Shown: piece by piece, positions 34,796 through 43,275 of the stretch
Position numbering within the stretch: the first letter of the stretch is position 1
Layout of the letters: every line of letters starts with the position of its first letter
NCBI RefSeq assembly: GCF_018070565.1
Contig: NZ_JAGPXL010000041.1
Location: forward strand, 1 to 60,054
Length of the DNA stretch: 60,054 bases
DNA from: Streptomyces sp. B93
GTDB taxonomy: Bacteria; Actinomycetota; Actinomycetes; Streptomycetales; Streptomycetaceae
Reading direction: 5' to 3'
Notes under the pieces: generated by a model
What the model was told of the DNA's origin: nothing
Database searches by the model: none
What the model saw: the letters and a program-made list of their open reading frames with translations, nothing else
Position numbers and translations under genes: made by a program

Positions 34796-36241
34796 ATGAC
34801 CTCCACCCACGCCTTCTGGCTCGCCGGCCGTCAGGCCACCGGCGAGGACAGCCTCGACGTCACCTCCCCGTGGGACGGCCGGGTGGTCGGCACGGTCAGC
34901 GTGCCGACCGAGGACCAGGTCGAGGAGGCCGTGGCCGCCGCGTACGCCGTGCGGGACGAGTTCGCCGCGACGCCCGCGCATGTGCGGGCCGCCGCGCTGG
35001 ACCACGTCAGCCGGCGGCTGGCGGAGCGCACGGAGGAGATCGCGCGGCTGATCTCGGCGGAGAACGGCAAGCCCGTCAAGTGGGCGCGCGGTGAGGTCGG
35101 CCGGGCCGTGTCCGTGTTCCGGTTCGCGGCGGAGGAGGCGCGCCGCTTCAACGGCGGCGAGGCGCAGCGGCTGGACACCGACCTCGGCGGTCAGGGCCGT
35201 CTCGCCCTCACCCGCCGGTTCCCGAAGGGCGTCGTCCTCGGGATCGCGCCGTTCAACTTCCCGCTGAACCTCTGCGCGCACAAGGTCGCCCCGGCCATCG
35301 CCGCCGGTGTCCCGATCATCCTGAAGCCCGCGCCCGCCACCCCGCTCTCCGGCCTGGTCATCGGTGAGCTGCTGGCCGAGACCGAGCTGCCCGCCGGGTC
35401 GTGGAGCATCCTGCCCGTCTCCAACGAGCGGATGCCCGCCCTCGTCCAGGACGAGCGGCTGCCGGTGATCTCCTTCACCGGGTCCGAGAAGGTCGGCTAC
35501 GCGATCATGGACTCGGTGCCCCGCAAGCACTGCACCCTGGAGCTGGGCGGCAACGGCGCCGCGGTCGTCCTCGGCGACTACGCCAGCGACGCCGACCTGG
35601 ACTGGGCGGCGCAGCGCATCGCGACGTTCTCCAACTACCAGGGCGGCCAGTCCTGCATCTCCGTGCAGCGCGTCATCGCCGACGCCTCCGTGTACGACCG
35701 GCTGCTGCCGCGCATCGTCGCCGCCGTCGAAGCGCAGGTCACCGGCGACCCGGCCGACGACGCCACCGACGTGGGCCCGCTGGTCAGCGAGGACGCCGCC
35801 AAGCGCGTGGAGGCGTGGGTGCGGGAGGCCGTGGACGCGGGCGCCACGCTGCACACGGGCGGCAAGCGCGACGGTGCCTCGTACGCGCCGACCGTGCTGA
35901 CCGGGCTGCCCGCCGGGGTCACCCTCGCCTGCGAGGAGGTCTTCGGGCCGGTCCTCAGCGTGCAGAAGGTGGACGGCGAGGCAGCGGCCTTCGCCGCCGT
36001 CAACGACTCCAAGTACGGCCTCCAGGCGGGCGTGTTCACCCACGACGTCCAGGCTGCCTTCCGCGCCCACCGGGCCCTGGAGGTCGGCGGCGTGATCATC
36101 GGTGACGTCCCGTCCTACCGCGCCGACCAGATGCCGTACGGCGGTGCCAAGCAGTCCGGCGTCGGCCGGGAGGGCGTCAGGTTCGCGATGGACGACTACA
36201 CCTACGAGCGGGTGCTGGTGCTCACCGGTCTCGCGCTCTGA
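34796..36241 (+). CDS. Aldehyde dehydrogenase, candidate succinate-semialdehyde dehydrogenase
   Basis: This 481-residue ALDH diverges from the two paralogues above. It has APFNFPLNL instead of APWNYP, the general base Glu249 in LELGGNGA, the nucleophile Cys287 in GGQSCISVQR, and CEEVFGPV. Clustering with gabT and a GabR-like regulator suggests it oxidises succinate semialdehyde to succinate, completing GABA breakdown. The sequence type also covers lactaldehyde and phosphono-aldehyde dehydrogenases, so the substrate is inferred. ATG 34796; a strong bidirectional terminator follows. Confidence 0.82.
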   Translation: MTSTHAFWLAGRQATGEDSLDVTSPWDGRVVGTVSVPTEDQVEEAVAAAYAVRDEFAATPAHVRAAALDHVSRRLAERTEEIARLISAENGKPVKWARGEVGRAVSVFRFAAEEARRFNGGEAQRLDTDLGGQGRLALTRRFPKGVVLGIAPFNFPLNLCAHKVAPAIAAGVPIILKPAPATPLSGLVIGELLAETELPAGSWSILPVSNERMPALVQDERLPVISFTGSEKVGYAIMDSVPRKHCTLELGGNGAAVVLGDYASDADLDWAAQRIATFSNYQGGQSCISVQRVIADASVYDRLLPRIVAAVEAQVTGDPADDATDVGPLVSEDAAKRVEAWVREAVDAGATLHTGGKRDGASYAPTVLTGLPAGVTLACEEVFGPVLSVQKVDGEAAAFAAVNDSKYGLQAGVFTHDVQAAFRAHRALEVGGVIIGDVPSYRADQMPYGGAKQSGVGREGVRFAMDDYTYERVLVLTGLAL

Positions 36242-36256
36242 CCCGCGGACACGGGC

Positions 36257-36297
36257 GAGGGGCCCGGCACCGGCGTACGCGCGGTGCCGGGCCCCTC
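36257..36297. terminator. Bidirectional terminator between ALDH and GH3 genes
   Basis: A perfect 16-bp stem (36257-36272 with 36282-36297) and 9-base loop GCGTACGCG lie in the 82-base gap of a convergent pair. Confidence 0.75.
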
Positions 36298-36323
36298 CGT
36301 GTCGTCGGCCCGGCTCCGGACCC

Positions 36324-39152
36324 TCAACCGGAGAAGCCGACGTGCGCGAGCCGCAGCGGGCCGCGCAGTCCGACGCGTACGTCGTGGACGCCGCCCTCGG
36401 CGGTGAGCGTCGTGGTGAGGGTGGTGTAGTCGTACGGTCCCGAGACCGGGGTGGCCGGGAGGACCGCCCGGGGGCCGGTGCCGTCCAGGGAGATCTCCAC
36501 CTCGCCCCAGCCCGCCACCGTCACCGACACCGTGGTGACGCCGTCAACGAAGTCGCAGTCGCGGTAGAGGAGTTCGCCGGTGCCGTCGGCCGCCGGGGTC
36601 ACCGCGTCACCGGACACCTTGGTGCGGTCGACGATCTCGATGCCGCTCTGCTCGTCGAAGTCCGCTGCGGGCAGGCCTCGTTGCAGGACCGCGCGGGGGG
36701 CGGCGGGTTCGCCGTCCAGGATCACCGTCGTACGCAGCCGGACGTCCTCGCTGGAGGCGCCGACCAGGAGGTCGTAGGGGCCCGGGTCGAGGCGCCAGTG
36801 ACCCTGCGCCACGTCCCAGAACGCGAAGTCGGTCAGGAGGACTTCGAAGGTCACCCGCCGGGTCTCGCCGGGGGCGAGGGTCAGGTGCTCGTGGGCCAGC
36901 AGTTCACGGCGCGGGCGCGGGGTCGTCGACGGGGCCGCGGCCCGGGAGTAGAGCTGGGCCACCTCGGCGGCGGGGCGGTCGCCGGTGTTGGTGACCGTGA
37001 AGGCGACCCGGACCGAGCCGTCCGCCGTACCGGCCGTCAGGTCGCCGTAGGCGAAGGACGTGTACGACAGGCCGTGGCCGAAGGGGTAGAGCGGGGTGCC
37101 CTCGAAGTACAGGTAGGTCTGGCGGGAGCCGATGACGTCGTAGTCGAGGAGGCCGGGCAGGTCGCGGTCGTCCGCGTACCAGGTCTGCGGGAGGCGGCCC
37201 GAGGGGGAGACGTCACCGGCGAGGACCCGGGCCAGGGCGGTGCCCGCGGCCTGGCCGCCGTGCGCGGTCCACAGGACCGCGGGGAGGGCGGAGACCTCCA
37301 CCGCGTACGGGTAGGCCGAGGTCAGGGCGAGGACCGTGTGCGGGTTGGCGGTGCGGGCGGCCCGCAGCAGGCGTTCCTGGTGGGCGGGGAGGCGCAGGGT
37401 CGTACGGTCCTCGGTCTCACGGCCGTTGATGTGCGGGTCGTTGCCCGCGACCACCACGACCACGTCGGCCTCCGCCGCGGCCCGGGCGACCGCGTCCTCG
37501 CCGCGTTCGACGACCGTCATCTCCAGGACGGTCGGGTTCTCCCCGGCAACCTTCACGCCGTCGGCGGTGACCTGCACGTGGTGGCCCGTGCCGAGATGCC
37601 TGAGGAGGTGGCCATGGCCGTACGGCTCCAGGCGGAACGTCTCCTGGACCACCCAGCCGCCGGGCTGGTCGGCGGAGGCGCGCACGTACCCGTCCTCGGC
37701 GACCGAGAGGTAGCGGCCGTCCGGTGCGCGCAGGGTGAGGACGCCCTCGCCCCAGTCGACGAGGGCGAGTTCCGTGCCCACGGGGTCCTGGGTCAGCGGG
37801 GGCAGGTCGGTGCGGCCCGCGAGCAGCGCCGGGTCGAGGGCGCCCTCGGCACCGGGGGCCGAGGCGGTTGCTTCCGGGGCCGGGAGTACGTGCAGGAAGG
37901 TGCCGTCCGGGGTGCGGAAGCGGACGCGGTCCACGCCCTCGGCGAAGGTGACGCGCTCGGCGCCGAAGCGCTCGTACATGCCCTCCAGGGGAGTGGAGCG
38001 GTGCAGCAGCGCGCCGCTGTACCAGTCGAGCTTGCACTCGTCGGCGAGCAGGCCGACGACGGCGACGCGGGTGCCGGGCGCGAGCGGCAGCAGGCCCTCG
38101 TTCCTCAGCAGGACGATCGCCCGTTCCGCGGCCTCCTGGGCGAGCGCCCGGTGTTCGGGGGTGTCGAAGGCGCCGGGCTCGTCGTGGCCGTCGAACTCGC
38201 CGAGGCGGAAGCGGACCGAGAGCTGGTGGCGCACGGCGGTGTCGACGTCGGCCTCGGTGAGCAGGCCGCGCTCCAGGGCGCCCCGCACCCGGGCGACGAT
38301 CCTGGAGCTGTCGGTGCCGTGGTCGGTGAAGCTGTCGACGCCCGCGAGCAGCGCGGCGGCGGTGGCCTCCTCGTGGCTGTCGAAGTAGTGCTCGGAGTCC
38401 ACCAGGTTGGAGGGCGCGCCCGCGTCCGAGCAGACCAGCAGGTCCTCCTCGGTCCAGGTGCGCAGCTGCGCGCGGAGGTAGGGGGAGAGGTGGTTGGGGC
38501 GGCCGTTGACCAGGTTGTAGGCGGGCATCACCCCGGCCACCGCGCCCGCCTCGACCGTCGCGCGGAAGGCCCGCAGATCGTACTCGTGGAGCACGCGCGG
38601 GCGGACCGAGGCGGAGGAGGTGTCGCGGTCGGTCTCGTTGTTGTGGGCGAGCCAGTGCTTGAGGACGGGCGCGGTGCGCCAGAAGATCGGATGACTGCCG
38701 CGCAGGCCCCGGGTGTAGGCGGTGGCGATCGCGGAGGTCAGCCGGGGGTCCTCCGAGTAGCCCTCCTCGTTACGGCCCCACAGCGGGTGGCGCAGCAGGT
38801 TGACCGTCGGGGACCAGACGTTGAGGCCGACCCGGTCGTCGTGCGCCCGCATGGCGCGGACCTCCCGCGACACCGCGTCCCCGACCCGGCGTACCAGGTC
38901 CGGGTCCCAGGTCGCGCCCAGGCCCACGGCCTGCGGAAACACCGTCGCGGGGCCCATCCACGCCACCCCGTGCAGGGCCTCCTGACCGGTGCGGAACGCG
39001 GCGACGCCGAGCCGTTCGACGGCGGGGCCGAACTGGTGCAGAAAGGGCACCTTCTCGTCGAGTGTCAGCCGCGACAGCAGGTCGTCGACGCGCTTCGCGA
39101 ACGGCAGGCTGGGGTCGCGGAAAGGCGGCGTGGGCGGCGGGTGAGCGGTCAC
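36324..39152 (-). CDS. GH3 beta-glucosidase
   Basis: This 942-residue intracellular GH3 has no signal peptide. The N-terminal barrel is about 10-300, with LKHWLAHNNET and the nucleophile Asp243 in LLVCSDAGAPSNL. The second GH3 domain is split by an inserted trefoil/fascin-like segment (FLHVLPAPE; DGRYLSVAEDGYVRAS). An FnIII-like domain and an extra C-terminal beta-sandwich with YRDCDFVDGVTTVSV follow. It should remove terminal glucose (or xylose) from imported oligosaccharides. GTG 39152 has AAGGGG about 8 bases upstream; a longer frame starting at 39248 would run through the LacI operator at 39188-39201 and is unlikely. It is divergent from the importer operon. Confidence 0.88.
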   Translation of the reverse strand: MTAHPPPTPPFRDPSLPFAKRVDDLLSRLTLDEKVPFLHQFGPAVERLGVAAFRTGQEALHGVAWMGPATVFPQAVGLGATWDPDLVRRVGDAVSREVRAMRAHDDRVGLNVWSPTVNLLRHPLWGRNEEGYSEDPRLTSAIATAYTRGLRGSHPIFWRTAPVLKHWLAHNNETDRDTSSASVRPRVLHEYDLRAFRATVEAGAVAGVMPAYNLVNGRPNHLSPYLRAQLRTWTEEDLLVCSDAGAPSNLVDSEHYFDSHEEATAAALLAGVDSFTDHGTDSSRIVARVRGALERGLLTEADVDTAVRHQLSVRFRLGEFDGHDEPGAFDTPEHRALAQEAAERAIVLLRNEGLLPLAPGTRVAVVGLLADECKLDWYSGALLHRSTPLEGMYERFGAERVTFAEGVDRVRFRTPDGTFLHVLPAPEATASAPGAEGALDPALLAGRTDLPPLTQDPVGTELALVDWGEGVLTLRAPDGRYLSVAEDGYVRASADQPGGWVVQETFRLEPYGHGHLLRHLGTGHHVQVTADGVKVAGENPTVLEMTVVERGEDAVARAAAEADVVVVVAGNDPHINGRETEDRTTLRLPAHQERLLRAARTANPHTVLALTSAYPYAVEVSALPAVLWTAHGGQAAGTALARVLAGDVSPSGRLPQTWYADDRDLPGLLDYDVIGSRQTYLYFEGTPLYPFGHGLSYTSFAYGDLTAGTADGSVRVAFTVTNTGDRPAAEVAQLYSRAAAPSTTPRPRRELLAHEHLTLAPGETRRVTFEVLLTDFAFWDVAQGHWRLDPGPYDLLVGASSEDVRLRTTVILDGEPAAPRAVLQRGLPAADFDEQSGIEIVDRTKVSGDAVTPAADGTGELLYRDCDFVDGVTTVSVTVAGWGEVEISLDGTGPRAVLPATPVSGPYDYTTLTTTLTAEGGVHDVRVGLRGPLRLAHVGFSG

Positions 39153-39187
39153 GTGGGGTTCCCCTTGCGATGGAGCGGCGAGGCCTT

Positions 39188-39201
39188 TCGAAGCGCTTCG
39201 A
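39188..39201. promoter_or_regulatory. LacI-type operator, copy 1 (GH3 side)
   Basis: The perfect 14-bp palindrome TCGAAGCGCTTCGA lies 35 bases upstream of the GH3 start. It has the AAGCGCTT core typical of LacI/GalR-family operators with a central CG. Confidence 0.8.
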
Positions 39202-39380
39202 TGCTGATTCGACCCCTGGGTGGGTGTCAAGACGTCCCTCCGCAACATCTCCTTGTTCTCACCGCCAATTCAAGGCACATATGAGCGCGGCCGGATTCGG
39301 CGCGGCACCGCCACACGTCGGAGGAATCTTGGAATCGACCCTTGTGCGCCCTCCGGCGTTCACTTAACCTCGCAGCAACA

Positions 39381-39394
39381 TCGAAGCGCTTCGA
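39381..39394. promoter_or_regulatory. LacI-type operator, copy 2 (importer operon side)
   Basis: An exact copy of TCGAAGCGCTTCGA lies 131 bases upstream of the substrate-binding protein start. Confidence 0.8.
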
Positions 39395-39525
39395 CGAAAC
39401 GGGAAGTGCCGCCGGGAGGCGCGTATTCCTGCGAGAGCCGCTTCGGATCGGCCAGTTCCAATCGAGACACCTCAGCCGACGGCTCCACCGCCGGGTGTCC
39501 TGGTGCGCCACGAAGGGTTGACGCA

Positions 39526-41211
39526 ATGACGCCGAACGCCGCTTCCGCCCCCTCCGCTCCCAGCCGGAGAGGCTTCCTCGCCTCCACGGCGGTCGCCGCT
39601 GTCGCGGTGGGCGGGGGAGTGCCCCTGCTCACCGCCTGCGGCGGTTCGGACAGCGGCTCGCGCGAGGGGACCACCGCGGGCAAGGACGCGAAGAAGATCC
39701 TGCCCGCCTTCGTGGCGCAGAGCGTGGTGACCCCGGACATCCCCGCCAAGAACGGCTCCGCCGCCGGCTTCACCGGCAAGCTCGACCTCGCGGGACTGAA
39801 GACCTCGGTGCCCGAGAAGCTGGGCAAGGGCGGCACGGTGAAGATCATGTCGCCGTTCTGGGGTTCGCCGCCCAAGAGCGACAACGCCTACTACCGGGCG
39901 ATGAACGACACCATCGGCGTCGACGTCGTCTGGCAGAACCAGGACGGCAACACCTACGACGAGAAGCTCGGCGCGGTCCTCGCCTCCAGCAGCATCCCGG
40001 ACGTCGTGGTCGTCCCCGGCTGGAACATGGGCGGCAAGATACCGAGCGCCATCATCAGCAAGTTCGCCGACCTCGGCCCGTACCTCTCCGGCGACAAGGT
40101 CAAGGAGTACCCGAACCTCGCCGCCATCCCCACCGAGTCCTGGCAGCGCTCCATCTTCGGCGGCAAGCTGCTCGGCCTGCCCATGCCCGCCCCGTACGTG
40201 CCGAACATCGTGCCCTTCTACCGCAAGGACGTCTTCGACGCGGAGGGGTACGAGATCCCCACCTCCGCCGACGAGTTCCTCGCCCTCGCCAAGGAGATCA
40301 CCAACGCCCGGGCGAAGGTGTGGGCCTGCGAGGACATGAAGTGGACGGCGTTCAACAGCTTCGGCGTGCTCTCCGGCGAGGAGAAGCCGCTCGGCTGGGG
40401 TCGGGCCGACGGCAAGCTGGTCTACCGGGTGGAGACCGACGCCTACCTCGAGGCCCTGGAGTGGACGCGCAAGCTGTACGCGGCCGGGGTCGTGCACCCC
40501 GACGCCAAGGCCTCCACCAACACCGACCCCGCCGTCCGCTTCGGGTCCGGGCAGAGCCTGATCTACAACCAGGACATCTCCCAGTGGTACGGCCGCGCCG
40601 CCGAACAGGCCTCCCAGAACCCCGAGTTCGAGATCGGCGGCATGGACGTCTTCGGCCACGACGGCGGCGACCCGGTGCTGTGGGCCAAGCAGCCCGCCGG
40701 CATCTGGGCGTTCGTCAACAAGAAGGCGTCCGAGGCGGTCATCCGTGACGTCCTGGCCGTCGCCAACGTCACCGCCGCCCCGTACGGCACCAAGGAGTAC
40801 ATGCTCACCAACTACGGCGTCGAGGGCACCCACTACACCCTCGACAACGGCACGCCCGTCAAGAACGACAAGGGCAACACCGAGGTCATCAACGCCTATG
40901 TGATGATCGCCAGCCCCGCCCCGACCATCGCCCACCCCGACCTCCCCGACATCGCCCGGGCGCAGGTCGAGTGGCAGCAGCGGATGGGCGCCTTCACGAG
41001 GAAGAGCCCCTTCTGGGGCCTCCAGATCACCGAGCCCGCCCGCTACACCAACCTCTCCAACGACTTCGAGCAGCTGGAGGACGACATCGTCCGGGGCCGC
41101 AAGAAGGTCAGCGAGATGCAGCAGGCCGTCTCCGACTGGAAGAGCCAGGGCGGCGACAAGCTCCGCGACTGGTACCAGAAGCTGCTGGACGACAACGGCT
41201 CGGCCAACTGA
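39526..41211 (+). CDS. Oligosaccharide ABC transporter substrate-binding lipoprotein
   Basis: This 561-residue family-1 extracellular solute-binding protein has a twin-arginine signal SRRGFLAS (Arg14-Arg15) and lipobox LTAC with Cys38. It is long, like LipO/LplA-type proteins that bind large plant oligosaccharides, with aromatic-rich stretches (SPFWGSPPKSDNAYY; RKSPFWGLQITEPARY). It should bind xyloglucan oligosaccharides given the enzymes of the same operon (inference). ATG 39526 has GAAGGG 8 bases upstream. First gene of a seven-gene operon. Confidence 0.85.
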   Translation: MTPNAASAPSAPSRRGFLASTAVAAVAVGGGVPLLTACGGSDSGSREGTTAGKDAKKILPAFVAQSVVTPDIPAKNGSAAGFTGKLDLAGLKTSVPEKLGKGGTVKIMSPFWGSPPKSDNAYYRAMNDTIGVDVVWQNQDGNTYDEKLGAVLASSSIPDVVVVPGWNMGGKIPSAIISKFADLGPYLSGDKVKEYPNLAAIPTESWQRSIFGGKLLGLPMPAPYVPNIVPFYRKDVFDAEGYEIPTSADEFLALAKEITNARAKVWACEDMKWTAFNSFGVLSGEEKPLGWGRADGKLVYRVETDAYLEALEWTRKLYAAGVVHPDAKASTNTDPAVRFGSGQSLIYNQDISQWYGRAAEQASQNPEFEIGGMDVFGHDGGDPVLWAKQPAGIWAFVNKKASEAVIRDVLAVANVTAAPYGTKEYMLTNYGVEGTHYTLDNGTPVKNDKGNTEVINAYVMIASPAPTIAHPDLPDIARAQVEWQQRMGAFTRKSPFWGLQITEPARYTNLSNDFEQLEDDIVRGRKKVSEMQQAVSDWKSQGGDKLRDWYQKLLDDNGSAN

Positions 41212-41237
41212 CCGGCACCCGAGGCAAGGAGAAGGCC

Positions 41238-42287
41238 GTGTCCCACAGCACGGTGCCTCGCAGCAGGGCCGAGGCGAAGACGGAGAAGGGGACGGGGGCG
41301 GGGGCTCCGGCCGGGTCCGGCGGCCACCGTGCCCGGCCCGGCGGGCGGCGCCGCGAGCCGAAGCTGGGGCTGCGCCCCCGGTTCCGGCGCGACCGCACGC
41401 TCGTCCTGATGACGCTCCCGGCCCTGCTGCTGGTGCTCGTCTTCAACTACGTCCCGATCCTGGGCAATGTCGTCGCCTTCCAGGAGTACGACCCGTACGT
41501 CAGCGAGAACGGGTTCGTGGCGATCTTCCACAGCCCCTGGGTCGGCGTCGAGCAGTTCCAGCGGATCTTCGAGGACTCGGCGTTCTGGGACGCGGTATGG
41601 AACACGCTGGTCCTCTTCTTCCTCCAGCTGGTGCTGTTCTTCCCCGTCCCGATCGTGCTCGCGCTGCTCATCAACAGCGTGATCAGGCCCCGGGTGCGGG
41701 CGGTCGCGCAGGCCATCCTCTACCTGCCGCACTTCTTCTCCTGGGTGCTGGTCATCACCGTCTTCCAGCAGATCTTCGGCGGCGCCGGAATCATCGCGCA
41801 GACCCTGCGGCGGCACGGCTACGAGGGCTTCGACCTGATGACCGACCCCGGGATCTTCAAGTTCCTGGTGACGGCCGAGGGCGTCTGGAAGGACGCGGGC
41901 TGGGGCATCATCGTCTTCCTCGCCGCGCTCGCCTCCGTCAGCCCCGACCTGTACGAGGCCGCCGCGATGGACGGCGCCGGGCGCTGGCGCCGGATGTGGC
42001 ACGTCACCCTGCCCGCGCTGCGGCCGGTGATCGCCCTGCTGCTGGTGCTGCGGGTCGGTGACGCGCTCACCGTCGGCTTCGAACAGATCCTGCTGCAACG
42101 GGACGCGGTGGGGCCGGGCGCCGCCGAAGTCCTCGACACCTATGTGTGGTGGAACGGCGTGCGCAACCAGGACTTCAGCTATGCCGCCGCCGCGGGCCTG
42201 ATCAAGGGCGTGGTCAGCCTCGGCCTGGTCCTCGCCGCCAACAAGGTCGCCCATCTGATGGGCGAGCAGGGGGTGTACAAGAAGTGA
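41238..42287 (+). CDS. Sugar ABC transporter permease (LplB-like)
   Basis: This 349-residue permease has a basic Arg/Lys-rich cytosolic N-terminus (1 to about 55) and six membrane segments starting TLVLMTLPALLLVLVFNYVPI. The EAA loop is LYEAAAMDGAGRWRRMWHVTLPAL. GTG 41238 has an AGGAG-containing site 8 bases upstream. Its stop overlaps the next GTG (GTGA). It pairs with the following gene as the channel of the importer. Confidence 0.87.
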   Translation: MSHSTVPRSRAEAKTEKGTGAGAPAGSGGHRARPGGRRREPKLGLRPRFRRDRTLVLMTLPALLLVLVFNYVPILGNVVAFQEYDPYVSENGFVAIFHSPWVGVEQFQRIFEDSAFWDAVWNTLVLFFLQLVLFFPVPIVLALLINSVIRPRVRAVAQAILYLPHFFSWVLVITVFQQIFGGAGIIAQTLRRHGYEGFDLMTDPGIFKFLVTAEGVWKDAGWGIIVFLAALASVSPDLYEAAAMDGAGRWRRMWHVTLPALRPVIALLLVLRVGDALTVGFEQILLQRDAVGPGAAEVLDTYVWWNGVRNQDFSYAAAAGLIKGVVSLGLVLAANKVAHLMGEQGVYKK

Positions 42288-43222
42288 GCGCCGTGATCGA
42301 CAAGCCGCCGGTACGGGGACGGAGCGGCTGGGCCGGGCCCGAGAGGCCCGTCTGGGAGGAGCCGCCCAGCACGGCGGGGCTGGCGGGCAAGGGCATCGTC
42401 ATCGGGGGCGCGTGTCTGGCGGTCCTGTTCCCGCTGTGGATCGTCATCGTGACCAGTCTGTCCACCAAGCAGACGATCACCGAGGCGGGCGGTCTGGTGG
42501 TGGTGCCCAAGGACCTCACCTTCATCGCCTACGAGGAGCTGCTGAGCGGGGGGCAGGTCACCCGTGCGGCGATCGTGAGCATCGGGGTGACCGTCGTCGG
42601 CACGCTGTTCTCCATGACGGTGTCCGTGCTCGCGGCGTACGGGCTGTCGCGGAGCGGGTCGGTGGGGCACCGGTGGATGCTGATGACGCTGCTGGCGACG
42701 ATGTTCTTCGGGGCGGGGCTGATCCCCACGTATCTGCTGGTGCAGTCGCTGGGGCTGACGGACACGTATCTCGCGCTGATCCTGCCGAGTGCGGTGAGCG
42801 TCTTCAACATCCTGGTGCTGCGCGGGTTCTTCATGGGGATCTCGCCGGAGCTGATCGACAGCGCGCGGATCGACGGGGCGGGGGACTGGCGGATCCTGTG
42901 GCAGATCGTCATCCCGTTGTCGCGGGCCGTCATCGCCGTGATCACGCTGTTCTACGCCGTCGGGTACTGGAGTGCGTGGTTCAACGCGTCGATCTATCTG
43001 ACGGACCAGGACATGATGCCGTTGCAGAACGTGATGATCCAGCTGGTGCAGAAGCAGGAGGCGCCGGTGGGGCTGGGGCAGGCGATCAAGACGGGGGAGT
43101 TGTCGTCGCTGGCCGTGCAGATGGCCGTGATGGTGATGGCGTTGTTGCCGGTGGCGGTGGTTTCGCCGTTCGTGCAGCGGCATTTCAAGAAGGGCATGTT
43201 GACCGGGGCGGTCAAGGGTTGA
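42284..43222 (+). CDS. Sugar ABC transporter permease (YtcP/LplC-like)
   Basis: This 312-residue permease has six membrane segments. Its EAA loop is LIDSARIDGAGDWRILWQIVIPLS and it contains LATMFFGAGLIPTYLLVQSLGL, which is characteristic of the YtcP/LplC type. GTG 42284 overlaps the upstream stop; a GTG at 42293 is the alternative. No ATPase gene follows. In Streptomyces such importers usually share the ATPase MsiK encoded elsewhere. Confidence 0.87.
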   Translation: MSAVIDKPPVRGRSGWAGPERPVWEEPPSTAGLAGKGIVIGGACLAVLFPLWIVIVTSLSTKQTITEAGGLVVVPKDLTFIAYEELLSGGQVTRAAIVSIGVTVVGTLFSMTVSVLAAYGLSRSGSVGHRWMLMTLLATMFFGAGLIPTYLLVQSLGLTDTYLALILPSAVSVFNILVLRGFFMGISPELIDSARIDGAGDWRILWQIVIPLSRAVIAVITLFYAVGYWSAWFNASIYLTDQDMMPLQNVMIQLVQKQEAPVGLGQAIKTGELSSLAVQMAVMVMALLPVAVVSPFVQRHFKKGMLTGAVKG

Positions 43223-43275
43223 GTCCTGGGTGCGGGGCAAGGAAGCTCCCCCTACTTTTCTAGGCGAGGTATGTC

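Larger units (their letters stand above)
39153..39525. other. 373-base divergent promoter region of the glycan locus
   Basis: No gene was found. It contains two exact copies of TCGAAGCGCTTCGA, one per divergent unit, with centres 193 bases apart. The spacing is compatible with repression by DNA looping. The middle (39240-39300) is less GC-rich, but I could not fix -10/-35 boxes. Confidence 0.7.

Noticed and set aside
36102..39284. A 1060-codon open frame opposite the GH3 gene
   Set aside because: It is a shadow of GH3 with Gly/Arg/Val-rich repeats and no ribosome-binding site; GH3 has clear motifs.
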